NCBI GenBank assembly: GCA_001695595.3
Contig: MBPM02000001.1
Location: forward strand, 2,294,001 to 2,358,000
From: Plasmopara viticola
Taxonomy: Eukaryota; Oomycota; Peronosporomycetes; Peronosporales; Peronosporaceae
Length of the DNA stretch: 64,000 nt
Direction of reading: 5' to 3'
Part shown: in pieces, positions 12,949 through 24,637 of the stretch
Numbering within the stretch: the first letter of the stretch is position 1
Layout of the letters: the number at the start of each line of letters is the position of its first letter
Translations under genes and position numbers: made by a program
The notes under the pieces: model-generated
Told to the model about the DNA's origin: nothing
The model's input: only the letters and a program-made list of their open reading frames with translations
Database searches by the model: none

Positions 12949-13660
12949 ATGTGGATGACCCTGGCGCGGAAGGGTCTCCTAGGACACATCGTGGCCGTTA
13001 AGGAAGAGAAGGACGTCACGGAGGCGTGGCTGGTTAATGATGCCAAGGCGCTAGGCATCATCGCTCAAGGCGTTGAGATCCAGCACCAGAACAAGATTCG
13101 GTCGGCTACGCGCGCTATAAGGCGTAGGGATCCCTCCGCGATTCTACAATCGCTTAACTCTTCATAATCGTGTGGTGATGACTCGTCGACAACACGAGGT
13201 CAAGATGTAAAGTGGGACTAGCATGGCAGAGTATCTGGACTCTATTGACAAGCTAATGGTGGGACTTCAGACTACAAGACAGCCAATTGATGATTCACGC
13301 CAGCTGGTGGTAATTCTCAGCAGTCTGCCTTCGGAGTATGATTTGACTTTTCCAATTGTGAAAAATGCAAGAGATATTGCGTTAATTAAAGTCAAGAAAA
13401 TGCTGCTCAAAGAATCAGAGAAGCTGTATAGGAAAGAAGCTACGGAAAAAGCGTTTCGCGTAAATGGATATGGAAATGGTAGAAGATTCAAAGATGGACG
13501 GAACAATGGACGAGAGGGTGGTCCTCCAAGCAATAACGGCGGATCAAGGGTAAAGTGTTTTAAATGTGACCAGTTTGGACACATGAAGTGGAACTGCCCG
13601 GCCTTAACAGCGATGACACGGTGCTTGCTGTTGGTGGAGGAAAGTCATCACGATGGCTGA
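12949..13660 (+). pseudogene. copia gag (UBN2-type) with zinc knuckle, broken
   Basis: Two frames, 12949-13167 and 13223-13660, together cover a copia gag. The first starts within the usual WEFNMWMTLARKGLLGHI region. The second carries MAEYLDSIDKLMVGLQT and the LSSLPSEYD segment typical of UBN2 gag, then a Gly/Asn/Arg-rich linker and the zinc knuckle CFKCDQFGHMKWNC. The gap between the frames holds a frameshift, so no intact gag is encoded. Gag would form the virus-like particle and bind the element RNA. Confidence 0.8.
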
Positions 13661-16600
13661 TTGACAGTGGAGCATTTACCCGCATGACCCCTCACAGGAG
13701 GGACTTGTTTAATTACAAGGGTCTAGAAGCTAGCATCGAATTTAAATTGCGGACGAAAAGAAGTCGCTCGTCGAAGGAGCCGGCACAATGAAACTGACTG
13801 GTTTGGACGGAATGGGCATTCGCATGTTGAAGTTCTGCACATTCCCGGACTCGACAGGAGGTTGCTATCAGTTGGCAAAATGGCAGAGCGTGGTATGAGT
13901 GTGGAGTTTTCGTGTTCGTCATGCATCACCTGGAACAAGAAGCGAGCAATTGCGTCGGGTATAATAGTTGAAAAGTCGTATTTCCCTGACTGTCTGTATG
14001 CAAGAAGAAGCATGTCTCGTTCAATTTTTTGGGACTGACAACCAGCGAGAGCTTCGGCATGCACGCACGGGGCACCCCAGCAAAGATGCGCTGATCAGGA
14101 CACAGCGATTAACTAATGGTATCTCAGTTATCAAGCAAAGTGAGGAAACCTTGTGTGCCGGCTGTTTAAAGGGCAAACAGACGGTCTTGGTGTTTCGTCT
14201 CATTTGATGGTAGAGACGACACGTGTGTTGGAGCGTCTTCACGTAGATGTCATGGGGCCAATGAGCACTTCCTCGAAGGGTGCGTTCCTACGTTTGTGGA
14301 TAATTTTTCACGATATGTTGCGCTTTTTCTGATCAAAAGTAAAAGTGACGATTCAAGGGTTTCCTGACGTTGTACGAAAACTAGTGAGGCGCACGACTAA
14401 GGCGTTTGCGATCCGACAACGGAACCGAGTTTGCAAATGGCTGGGATATGTCAAGAAAACGACATTATAAACCAGCGCTCCGTTCCAAACATCTCTCAGC
14501 AGAACAGAGTAGCGAAGCGTATGAATAGGACTATAATGGAGAAAACCCGCAGCATGTTACACTTCACGAGCGTTTTGACGGAATGGTAGGCGCAAGCGGT
14601 AAAAACTGCGGTTTACTTAATTAATCGCTCCAGCAATACGGTCCATCCTGACATCACGCTGTACGAGCTAGCTTTCAAGATAAAGCCATTAATTGATCCT
14701 CTCCGCGTATTTAGTTCGCAAGGCTACGCTCATATTGACGATGCGAAGCGGACCAAACTGGAACCCAAGCGTTTCAAGTGTATATTTCTCGGCTATGCAG
14801 AAAATTTCAAGGGCCATCGCGTGTCTAACTTGGAGAATGCCAAGATTAAAGTGACCCGCTCTGTAAAGTTGGATGAGCGCGAGGTGGGCGGCATTTACGA
14901 CACGTAAGAGCTCAAGCCAGAACAATTTGTTCAAGTAACGAAGGATGGTGATGAAGTCAATGTTCAGCATCAAGTGGATCGACAGCCAGTTCCGGACGAT
15001 CCCACGAGAGCTGTTGAAGAGACAGTCGCGGATATCGAAATGGATGATGTAAATCGTACGCCAAGCGCCGTTGTACGGCGGCTAATGCCTTATACGAAAC
15101 AAGCTTGAGCTAACGGAGTATTATCAACCGTCCCAAGCGACAAGAAGATCCTTCGGTATTTCGGCCTGGAGTGGATCAAACAAGAATAAGACGTGAGCCG
15201 GTGCTTATGCTAAAAAACGGCTCCGATGGTGGAGAGTCGACAGAAGGCAGTGAGGTCCCACCAACTCCAAAGCGTGCGAGGATTGACAAAGACGGAATAA
15301 TCGCGGAAGCCATTCTTGCCTACGCCGTGAGTATTGACGATGATACGGACTCACTGACTAAATATACTCAGGCAATGGCTAGCGATGATGCAATAAAATG
15401 GCGTGAAGCAATGGATGCTGAGCGTCACTCTCACGAAGAGAATCAAACATGGACATTGTAGCCACGAGAAAAATTGGACGCACATTTGGATCACGGTGGG
15501 TACTTGCCAAGAAGCGTGATCAGAATGGCGCTCTCGTGCGATACAAGGCATGACTGATCGCGAAAGGTTTCAGACAGAAGTATGGCGTCGACTTTTTCGA
15601 GACTTATTCCCTGGCTGTTAACATGAATTTGATCCGAACAATTCTCGCAGTATGTGCTGAATTCGACTACCAAATGGACAACTTGACGTCGACACGGCTT
15701 TTCTCAATAGCGTGTTGACGGACAACGTCTTTATGAAAGTTCCGCTTGGTGTCGACAATGCTCAATGATACATATGTCAACTAAACGAGGCTATTTACGG
15801 AGCAAAGCAAGCAGCAAGTGCCTAGAACAAGACAATATATCGTGTCTTCGTCAGGAATGGCTTTAAGATTTGCGGGGCAGATCAATGTGTTTACGCCAAG
15901 AGCACTAGAGAGGTTTTTGCTTACGTTGGACTATATGTATATGACATGACTATCGCAACAAGAAGCAGCAAAACCTAAATCAAGTAAAGGAAGTACTTAA
16001 GAATGCTTCAAGATGAAGGAGCTGGGTAAGGCGAAATTTATTTTGGGTACGGAACCTGATCACGAAAGGTCAGTTGGATTATTAAGACTCGCTTCATCGA
16101 CGACGTGGTCAAGCGATTTGGTCAACAAGATGCCAAGAGCGTCAATAATCCATGCGTATCAGGATTGAAGTCGTCGTCAAAGCAGTCACCAACAACGGAA
16201 GAGGGACGTTCGACAATGCGGTCAAAGCCCTGTCGCTCTTTGATTAAATGCTTGCTGTACATAGCGACAAGTACTCGACCTGATATTGCTAACGTGGTGA
16301 CACAGCTATCACGTTTTCTAGAAAACCCGGGACTACAACATTGGAGTGCAGCAATCCGAGCAGTACGGTATCTAAAGACTACGCTTCAAATCGGTATCGT
16401 CTACGGAGTAGGTGGAAGCGTTGCGGCTTAAGCATACTCGGAGGCAGGTTGGGGCAAGATAACAGACGCTCGATCTCGGGAACTTTGGTCTTGATTGCGA
16501 GCGCACCAGTGGTATACAAGTCGAAGTACCAACGGACAGTTGCGCTGAGCTCAGCGGAAGCTGAATTTATGGCTCTCAGCTTATGCACACAAGGAGTTCT

Positions 16601-16868
16601 TTGAACACGGGCAATGCTAAAGGACATGGGTCACGAGCAAGTTGAAGGAACACAGGTTTGGGAAGATAATCAAGGTGCTATTGCGATGGCCAATAACGCC
16701 GGATAGCATGCTAGGACGAAGCATGTGGACATCAAGCACCACTTTTTTCGTGAGAATACTGTTGAAGATCGATTATATCGACACGAAGAGCCATCTTGCA
16801 GATATGCTGATCTGCGCGAAGACTCCGGAATCAAGACCAAGTCAGCAACAAAGGATACACAAAGCATA
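13600..16868 (+). pseudogene. copia pol (protease, integrase, reverse transcriptase, RNase H), broken
   Basis: Pol fragments lie in all three plus frames with many stops. The protease has DSGAFTRMT in place of the commoner DSGASxHMT. The integrase shows the His/Cys zone near 14050-14190 and a core piece near 14220 (LERLHVDVMGPM). Reverse-transcriptase pieces run through about 15360-16330. The RNase H segment (about 16430-16610) reads GKITDARSISGTLVL then SSAEAEFMALSLCTQ. A tail with KHVDIKHHFF precedes the 3' LTR. The order identifies Ty1/copia, since integrase lies before reverse transcriptase. Confidence 0.82.
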
Positions 16869-16883
16869 AGCAGTGAGTGGGAG

Positions 16884-17019
16884 TGTTAAAATTACACAGC
16901 TGGACGCATGTTATGGCGTCACAGTATTTACAAGTACGTCTCAGTTAGTAATTACATATGGTAGCCGTTCATTGGTCTAGATACATACTTTTACATCGAT
17001 TTTATCTTTCAGCTCAACA
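16884..17019 (+). repeat. 3' LTR of the copia element
   Basis: It begins TGTTAAAATTACAC directly after a purine-rich tract and ends CTCAACA. It matches the 5' LTR at 12686-12835 with several substitutions and a small deletion near its start, so the insertion is not recent. Confidence 0.8.
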
Positions 17020-19163
17020 GTTATCCACTACTAGTTACAATTTGCTATTATTGCCTTGTGAAGCTGATTCTGCTACCTACTTTTTCTTGGGGTCATGTCT
17101 TACTCGCTTGTTGTGCTTCATAATTTGTAGTAAGTGACCCCACCTGTGTATTTATGGTCCCCGCATTAAAATTTCGTGAGCATTATCAGTAGCTAGTGCT
17201 GCCAGCGGAGCTTAAATAATTGCTTGAAACGTAAACGCAAATATTCCTTTAAGAAATATATTACAACCTCCAATACATCTTATATTTATTTCGGTCCATG
17301 CTATATTTCGGAGGAGATACACGCACAACTAGGATAAAAAAGTGATCCACCTAAGCCATTTTGTCTGGAAATTCGTAATTAGTGTCCTTACCCCACCAGT
17401 CGGTTTAGGGCGTACTTTTCTTGCTGTGCCATATTAGAACTGAATCAAATGTGTCTAAGCCAAGGGCAATACATGACTCCGAGCGATCGAAATCCTTAGA
17501 ATTCACCGCCAAAGTCTTAGTGCTTAGATACATGCAGATTTGGCCCGTCAGTCAGTCTAGCTAAAACGAACTTATTACTGCTGCTCTTCGTAATAGATTC
17601 AGTCTTCCTTTCTATCTAAGCGCAATTGTTTGCGTCGAAAGATAAACCGGAAGGCAAAATTTCTCGACGCACAGAAGCCTGGCACCACTTAAAATGAACT
17701 TTTATTACATCGTATACTTACGTGCTTGATTAGCAGTCCACAACTACTGCTTCGATCTTCTAGAGTTTTCAAAAGAAGCTTCCATGGTGTGCAACAGCCA
17801 CACACCTATCAAAGGACTTAGATTGTCCCCAGTAAATTTCTTCGAGTAAACTTCGACCAGTATTTTTATGGCCGTCAGGACGCGACTTTTTTCCTGACGA
17901 CCTTTCAAGTCTCTTTGGCAAGACAGAAAAAATCCGGTTTTTTCTTCAAAACTGATGATCACGGACACGTAATCCGAGATCACCACAGCCAAAGCAGCGG
18001 ATGTTACTTCGCACGCCAACTTTGAGATACAACCCGAGTGAGCGGTCTTACGGACATTTTCTGCGTTCTTTTATGCCGAGAAGCTTCCTGCTTACGGCAA
18101 TTGAATAAGCTGGTTCGACACAACGCGCACCTGATTGTTTAGGATCTTAGCTGCTTAGGCTGCCATCCTTACTTTATCGATCTGGTCGACTCACAGCCAT
18201 CTTTGCTGTCCGGTTATTTTAATGATTTAAGCATCCTTTTGTATATAAGTCGAAAGTTGAGAAATAATTGTTATCCCTCTTTTATTGGATTCTGATGAGA
18301 AATAATTTGACAGGCCGTTACGTTAAGCCAAGCTTATGAAAGCTGGCTCTCCATAAAAGGAGCTTTTAAAAGGGATGATGCACGACAGGCCGGTGTGCAT
18401 AATGATGTCATTCAGAAATCTTTGCCGAAATTTCGGTGGTAAAGTTCGTCGCTTAAAAAAAAATAGGTAGAAACAGCAACACACATTAATACTGTAATAT
18501 AGCTGCAGTCTTTCGCACACTTCGTAGTAAACTACCGCTCACCAGGAGATCCTGTATCCTTCTGTACCCGACCTCTCTACAAGGCGCTGTGTGACGGCGT
18601 CATACTTACAGCAACATAAGACTGCCTATTTCGAGTTTTGCGGTGGCATGTATTCACTTCATTCGTGTAGGTGGGCAGAAATTATTGACACAAATCTAAT
18701 TTATAAAACTTTATTCGCGCTACACTAATGTTAAAACAGATGGACAAGGTCATCGTATCGTCAAATGGTCCTAACTCCAGCAGTTATTGCAATAAGTAAT
18801 TGGTAAATTAGCAAGTAGCGCCAGAGGCAACAGCCAAGTGTACTGAACAACAATGTTGGGGGGTCCAATAAAACACTTTCCACAATCTCGCACTGGTCAG
18901 GCGTTTTATCCTAACCTGACTCTCGCTTGCTTTAGCTGCTCTAAGCTAATCTTAGATTGTACGCACAATCGAATCCTCGCGTGTAAGCAAAGCAATAACC
19001 TGCTACGACAAGCCCCTCGCCTCCTCAATTACGTACCTTGTTCTTAACGTATCCTTGTCCATTCGCCTCAAAATTTCTTCAAAAAGAAGATCAGAGGTAT
19101 CCTTGCGGTGACCATCACTCTTGCCAATAAATCAACTTAGCTAGTCGCCCGCCCGCCCTAGCC
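17020..19163. other. Intergenic DNA upstream of the ankyrin gene
   Basis: About 2.1 kb with no supportable gene. A minus-strand frame at 17744-18019 (91 codons) and a plus-strand frame at 18853-19047 have no recognisable domain. The last 100 bp before 19164 become C-rich and probably form the 5' leader and promoter of the ankyrin gene, but no canonical element is clear. Confidence 0.45.
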
Positions 19164-22100
19164 ATGGGCAACGAGCAGTCCACGGTCAACGGCTCGCGAG
19201 GCGACGGCGTGCCGTTCGTAAGCTGGCAGCGAAGCGCGCGATCATACTCTCTTTACAACAATGACACCGACCATGGCACACATTCGCCAACTAGCAGCTA
19301 CCATTTCGCAGAGCCTTCTAGCTACCGGTATGACCGCGTGCCTCGCGTCGTGACGGGTAACGTCGTGTTCGCCGACCCGCCCAAGGTCGATGGAGAGCTT
19401 CAGAACAAGGCCGAGTTGCTCGGGAACATTACGGTCGTCGAACGAGGCGGTCGCGTCCATTTTCCTGACATTGTGCGGCGTTTATTGGCCGTGGGTGTCA
19501 CCGGGATCGTCTTTATCGAACAGACTGACAATAGACACGCGATCCAGTCTTTGTTCGATGGTTTCCACTCGTCTGGACGCCAACGCGTGTCCATTCCCAT
19601 CGTGCTCCTCTCCAAGTACCATGCTGACCAATTGCTTGCGGATCAACCGTCGCGCATTTCAATTGAGTTGCTCTGGAGAGAACAAGCGTGTAAGCATGTC
19701 GTGCCTGACGACGTATACTTTGGAGTTCAAACGGCAGCCCGAGCTGGTGACGTGGAATTGTTACGGCATTTATTGGCGATTGATACAACAGGCAATCTCC
19801 TTGAGGTGCGTTGGCTATTGAAATTTTGGAGATTGCTATGTTAGAACTCGTTTTGAATGAGATGATTGGAGAATGTAGAACATCCCTAAGGCTGTGGCTC
19901 TGTGTGATGCCGCGGAAAATGGACATGTGGATTGTATTGAAGTTTTGCATAGTTTGGGTGTGACGATGGACGAGCAAAAGGTACAAGCTGCACTTAGCGT
20001 AAAGCTTACCAGGGGATACTGATTTCGTGTGTTATTAGCCGACAGGTGTATCGCCACTGATGGTGGCTTGCTCGGTCGGGAATGTGGAAGCTGCACGTGC
20101 ATTGTTGATGTTTGGAGCAAGTCTTGACTTGGAGGATGTTAGTTTTCTTATCTTTGAAAAGCTGGTATTAGTCTTAAGTGGCGGCACTGACGTTTGAGGT
20201 TTAGGTGCATGGCATGACAGCGCTGATGGTAGCTGCACGAGACGGCCACGCTAATTGCGTCAAACTGTTGGTCAAAAAGGGAGCAAGGATTAATTTGTCA
20301 AGAAATCGAGTTCGTGATTTGGGCTAATATTATATTTGAGTGATTTGCTTACAAGTGTTGTGTTGGTGTGGATACAGAGTCGCGGTACAACGGCACTTCA
20401 TATCGCTGCACGTGGCGGTTTGGAAGAATGCTGCTCACTTTTGCTTCAAGGAGGAGCGGAGCTAGAAATTCAAAGCGTAAGTGAAAGGAATGACTTTTTT
20501 CTCCGTACTTTTCATTTACTGACGTTTCACATATTCTATCAATATTGTGCAGCCAAATTTAACGACTGCGTTAATGGAAGCTGCACGTGCTGGAAATCTC
20601 GGTTGTGTCAAGATTCTTGTCAAGGCTGGAGCTAATTTGTTTGCAAAAGATGTAAGTTGCGGCTTCTGATCGAGTCACAGCATTTTTTTAAACGATGCTT
20701 GTGTAATACACAGCCCGATGGTAATACAGCAGAGCATTTGGCACGTATGGCTGGATATGGTGCTATCGAGGATTTTTTACGTGAACAAGCGGAGAGTGTA
20801 AGCTCGTTTGCGTTTGTCAAAAAGTGAGAGTCGATCGCGTGATTCATTGCTTTGTTTATTAGGACTCTGTCAAGAATCACCGTCGCAAAATTGAGGACAC
20901 GGTTGCCAAGCCGGACTCGACCCTACAAGATCTTTTAAAGATAGCAAAGAGTAATCAAATGTCTGTGGACGTTTTGTACCGGGAAATGATACGAGAGTAC
21001 AAGTCGAGCATTTGGCTTGAGCAGCCTCGGATTGTTTATGATATCTTTCGCTTGCTTACAGTTCCGGTCACGTCTCCTGAATCTGATCCCACGGATGATC
21101 CCAACTACGGCAAATATACTGTTCAGCATTTTTGCAGTGAAGTCGCTCTATGGTATTCGCCAAAGATTTTCCAGAAAGGGTATACGCCAGGAGGTGCTGA
21201 CTGGACATTGAATATTGGTGATGTGTATGATATCAAGACTTCGTCAGGGTACCTCAAGGTGCTTTTAAATTTCGTCTGTACAGCGGATCGCCTGGATGAC
21301 GTGCGACTAGTACTCTTTTGCAAGGTTGTGAATCACTTGATTGTTAATCAAAATCTTGGAGAGCTGATGTGGCGCTTTTTCGCCGACGAAGGAAAATATA
21401 TCGTGCCGTGGTTGGTCTGCCATATCGGGCTCGATTCCATCCGCGACACTGTCGTGTGGCTGATGTACTCGGACATGTCGGAGGCTGGCCAGCTGAACGT
21501 GCAGAAGAGTGCTATTTTTGATTGCTTATTTGCACGACTGTACTCATGGCAGCGAACTTTAGGCTGGGGAGTGGGAACAGCATTCCAGCGAGATTCAATC
21601 GAGAACATTTGCTTTTTGGTGAACTACATCATTTACCCACCTTCAGTTTACATTATGAACAATGTGGCTACTTTTGTGGAAAATACGGACCACTCTTTGC
21701 CTCTTATTACAGACCAACACTTTCCGCTTCACCACAACGAGCTGTTTAAATCGCTGTTGATGTTTTTCTTGAATACGACGGATGTCTCGTTCGGGACGTT
21801 GCTCGATTTGGGATTCGCAGAGGGCTGTCGCCAATGTACTCAAGGATGTACGTCACTTGTTGTTCGTGAAGGCGGTGCTTTATCTATCGTTATGACACTC
21901 ATGGGGACGTTGGGTTACCACAAAAAGAAGCGGGATGTCACGGGGATTGAAGGCTTGTTAAATACAGTTCACGTAGCTGTGTTGACCGCATTGATTCCAC
22001 GAGTTGAAAAGTTCGTGAAATTGTGTCGAGCGGTGGTAACGAATGACATTAACGCGCTTCGTTTGATGTCTACTTCATTTAAACCGGGAAGTGTCGAAGC

Positions 22101-23870
22101 TATTAACGCAAGAGGGTCTGCTCTTTTGCACATTATAATGTTTTTAAAGCGCTGTGTGCTATTGCAAAGTGGTGATGTGGATCATGTGCTGGCCGATTGT
22201 GGTTTAATGCCGTGTTTGTTAGCGTGTTACGGGTCGCACCCTAACAACAGTATGCTACACCACGCACTTACGGACATTATTCGATTCGTTCTCATGGACC
22301 CCGACCAGAAGCGATTACCGTCTTCTCCATTGTTGAATAGCCTTTTTATCGAAGGGGCGAGTCTCTTAGACTTTGTCATCCGTGCATATGACGAGCATGC
22401 GCAGTACAAGGGCCACATGACGACAATTGCCAACAGCATTTTTACACTTACCAAGTACGTATTTTGTGAGTCGTAGCTGGTGGCAATACTAATTTATCGA
22501 TTTGGTGTTTTTTTTACTGTGCGTGTTATAGCACCCCAAATTGCAAGAGCGGATTAGTCAGAATCACTTGTCAAGATATCGTGCGACAATATACGTCACA
22601 GCACAAAAAGTGGGTCAAATTTGAAGAAGTTCTTGCCGAGCAGAACCGTGTTGAGATGCTGCCTCTTGGTCAGCGCAATGCACCACTATGTCACGGTTGT
22701 TTGAAGCTTAAACAGAGTGCAATTGATTATGTGACAGCAATTCTTTCGAATGCTGACATAGACGAGTACACAGGTTACTTGGAGACCATTTTTTCCGACG
22801 CTGCAAATCATTACTGCAATGTCACGTACACAGACGAGTTCATCACAGGGTTCATGTACAAGAAAGATAAAATTCACGACCACATTCCAATTCCCGAGCC
22901 TACTCGCGTGAGCTCTTTCATTCAATTTCCTGTGCCCATGCCGTTTCACGCGCTCACATTTACCATCACATTTTTTGGATTGTGCCAAGTGTGCGATAAG
23001 CTCTGGTATTGTGACACCTTACAAAGTGCCAATTGGGCAAATCGTATGAAATGGGTCATTCCGACGTCGGTTCGTAAGTGGTACAGTTTTGGTTTGACAG
23101 AGGGCCCTGGTAGCGGTGCGCACGGCTTGCAATTTTCCTCCAAGGGCTACAAGAATTTTATTGTGCTCACTGACACTTGGGGCCGCCAAGAGCAATGGAT
23201 GCATGCGATCGAAGATGCTATTCACAGTCTTGCTACACAAACGTCGCAAGGTAACATTGAGAGTGCCATTGCAATTGAAATTGATAATGAAGTCGACGCC
23301 GACGCATTTGACGTGATGCGAATTAAAGAAGTCACGACTGGGACATTGAGTAATGTAAGTGGGTTAATGGTGAAGAGTGCACCAAAGATTGATTTGTGTA
23401 GTCGGAATTCTCGTGCGTTGGATGAAGATGACAGTAGAGGACGTTCGCGATTAAACACATTGTCATCGATTGATAATGAAACGAATTCACACGAAGAAGA
23501 TGACGACGGTAGTGACTCTTCGTTAGAAATGACGATGCCCTCCATTCGATCGCGGTCTTCAATCGAGCTAAGTAGCAGTCAGAATGGTGGCTCACAAACG
23601 ATTCATTCTTCCGGTGATTCTCGGAGGAATATGGATCTAAAGCGATTTCAGCCGGACACGCAGAAATTTGCCGAAATTCTTGGTAAACTCAAGATAGGCT
23701 CACCGCGTGGAAACAAAGACAGAACACCAATGAGTGCGTCGAGTAACTTTGCTCCCTTCAGTCAGCGAAACATCGCAAGTCCGCATGGTACTTTGCACGA
23801 TCGAACAGCTGCTGAATTGAGCATGCGTCATGTTGTTTCGACCCCAGACCTCACGCGAATGCAAGGATAG
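19164..23870 (+). CDS. PA-domain, ankyrin-repeat and PH-like protein (nine exons)
   Basis: Exons: 19164-19805, 19879-19980, 20039-20137, 20205-20309, 20378-20476, 20553-20651, 20714-20797, 20863-22454 and 22532-23870, giving about 1386 residues. The start MGNEQS fits an N-myristoylation signal (Gly2, Ser6). Residues about 60-190 look like a protease-associated (PA) domain (GNITVVERGG, VGVTGIVFIEQ, IPIVLLSKYHADQL). Residues about 195-410 are ankyrin repeats, for example TALHIAARGGLEECCSLLLQ and TALMEAARAGNLGCVKILV. The long exon 8 product is helical, possibly an armadillo-like fold. Exon 9 includes the end of a PH-like domain (FIVLTDTWGRQEQWMHAIEDAI, with 19 or fewer residues considered diagnostic) and then a Ser-rich acidic tail. 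Exons 2-7 each encode about one repeat in phase 0. It is probably a membrane-tethered scaffold; no enzymatic function is visible. Confidence 0.85.
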
Positions 23871-24637
23871 AAAGAGACATTATAAAAATATAACTATGAA
23901 TTGTTTTTCGAAATAGTGAACAATACGCTTGTAGAACCGACACAGATATCAAATAGAATTGCCGTAGCTGTTTGTCGCATTTTCCTAAAAAGTAAAAAAG
24001 AAAGCTTCCATACCTCATTTACTAATTTCGTATCGGGGGCTTGTGAAAGATACAATTTTTTGGGGTGAGCAATTGTTTACATACTAGTTCTATAGCGAAA
24101 GAAGAATAAAAATTAAAAGCTAAATTAATGCACTAAGCTGCAAAGCCTAAATTCCGCTTTGTATTGGAGGGAGGGAATGCATATATTTTATAAATCTAAC
24201 GGATTAATATCCAAAATGCCATGGTATTTAGATACTACCTTTATAACCAGCCTTACTATTTGTTTCCTATGTTTACAAATTGGAACAGGCCTTGTTGCCT
24301 TTGTCATTGGCTAGTCATTGGCATGAAGAGGCAAATTCTGCTTTACTTAAGGTAGATTCATACTGCAACCGCAATTTACGGCCTTGTTGCAAGATTGTAA
24401 AAAGTTGTTCCATCTTGTTTAAAGAAGCTTTTAAGTTGTAGCCGATAAACTACTCGTTCAAAATATGAATATATATATATTTAATACCCAATGAACGCGA
24501 TCTGCTCTTTTTCATTTTTCGTACGTATTACGTAAGGACTTAAAAACAGCGAACTCACTAATTTCATGTTCTATAAAGATACAAAATAACTAGCCAACCT
24601 CATTTTAATTAGAGGCCACCTGCCGCACGACCTTAGC
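23871..24637. other. Convergent 3' intergenic region
   Basis: 767 bp between the stop codons of the plus-strand ankyrin gene and the minus-strand glucan synthase. It is AT-rich with a TA microsatellite near 24468-24480. No coding or RNA feature is visible; it presumably holds both 3' UTRs and polyadenylation sites. Confidence 0.5.

Larger units (their letters stand above)
12686..17019 (+). mobile_element. Decayed Ty1/copia LTR retrotransposon
   Basis: The element is bounded by similar short LTRs (12686-12835 and 16884-17019). Its interior shows the copia order gag, protease, integrase, reverse transcriptase, RNase H on the plus strand. Landmarks in order are a UBN2-type gag, a CX2CX4HX4C zinc knuckle near 13556-13600, an aspartic protease motif (LIDSGAFTRMTPHRRDLF) near 13660-13720, the GAG-pre-integrase His/Cys zone (LRHARTGHPS, CAGCLKGK) near 14050-14190, and a C-terminal RNase H near 16430-16610 with SSAEAEFMALS. 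A purine-rich tract (gtgagtgggagtg) abuts the 3' LTR. Many stops and frameshifts make it non-autonomous. I do not see a matching target-site duplication: TGCTA lies to the left and GTTAT to the right. Confidence 0.88.
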
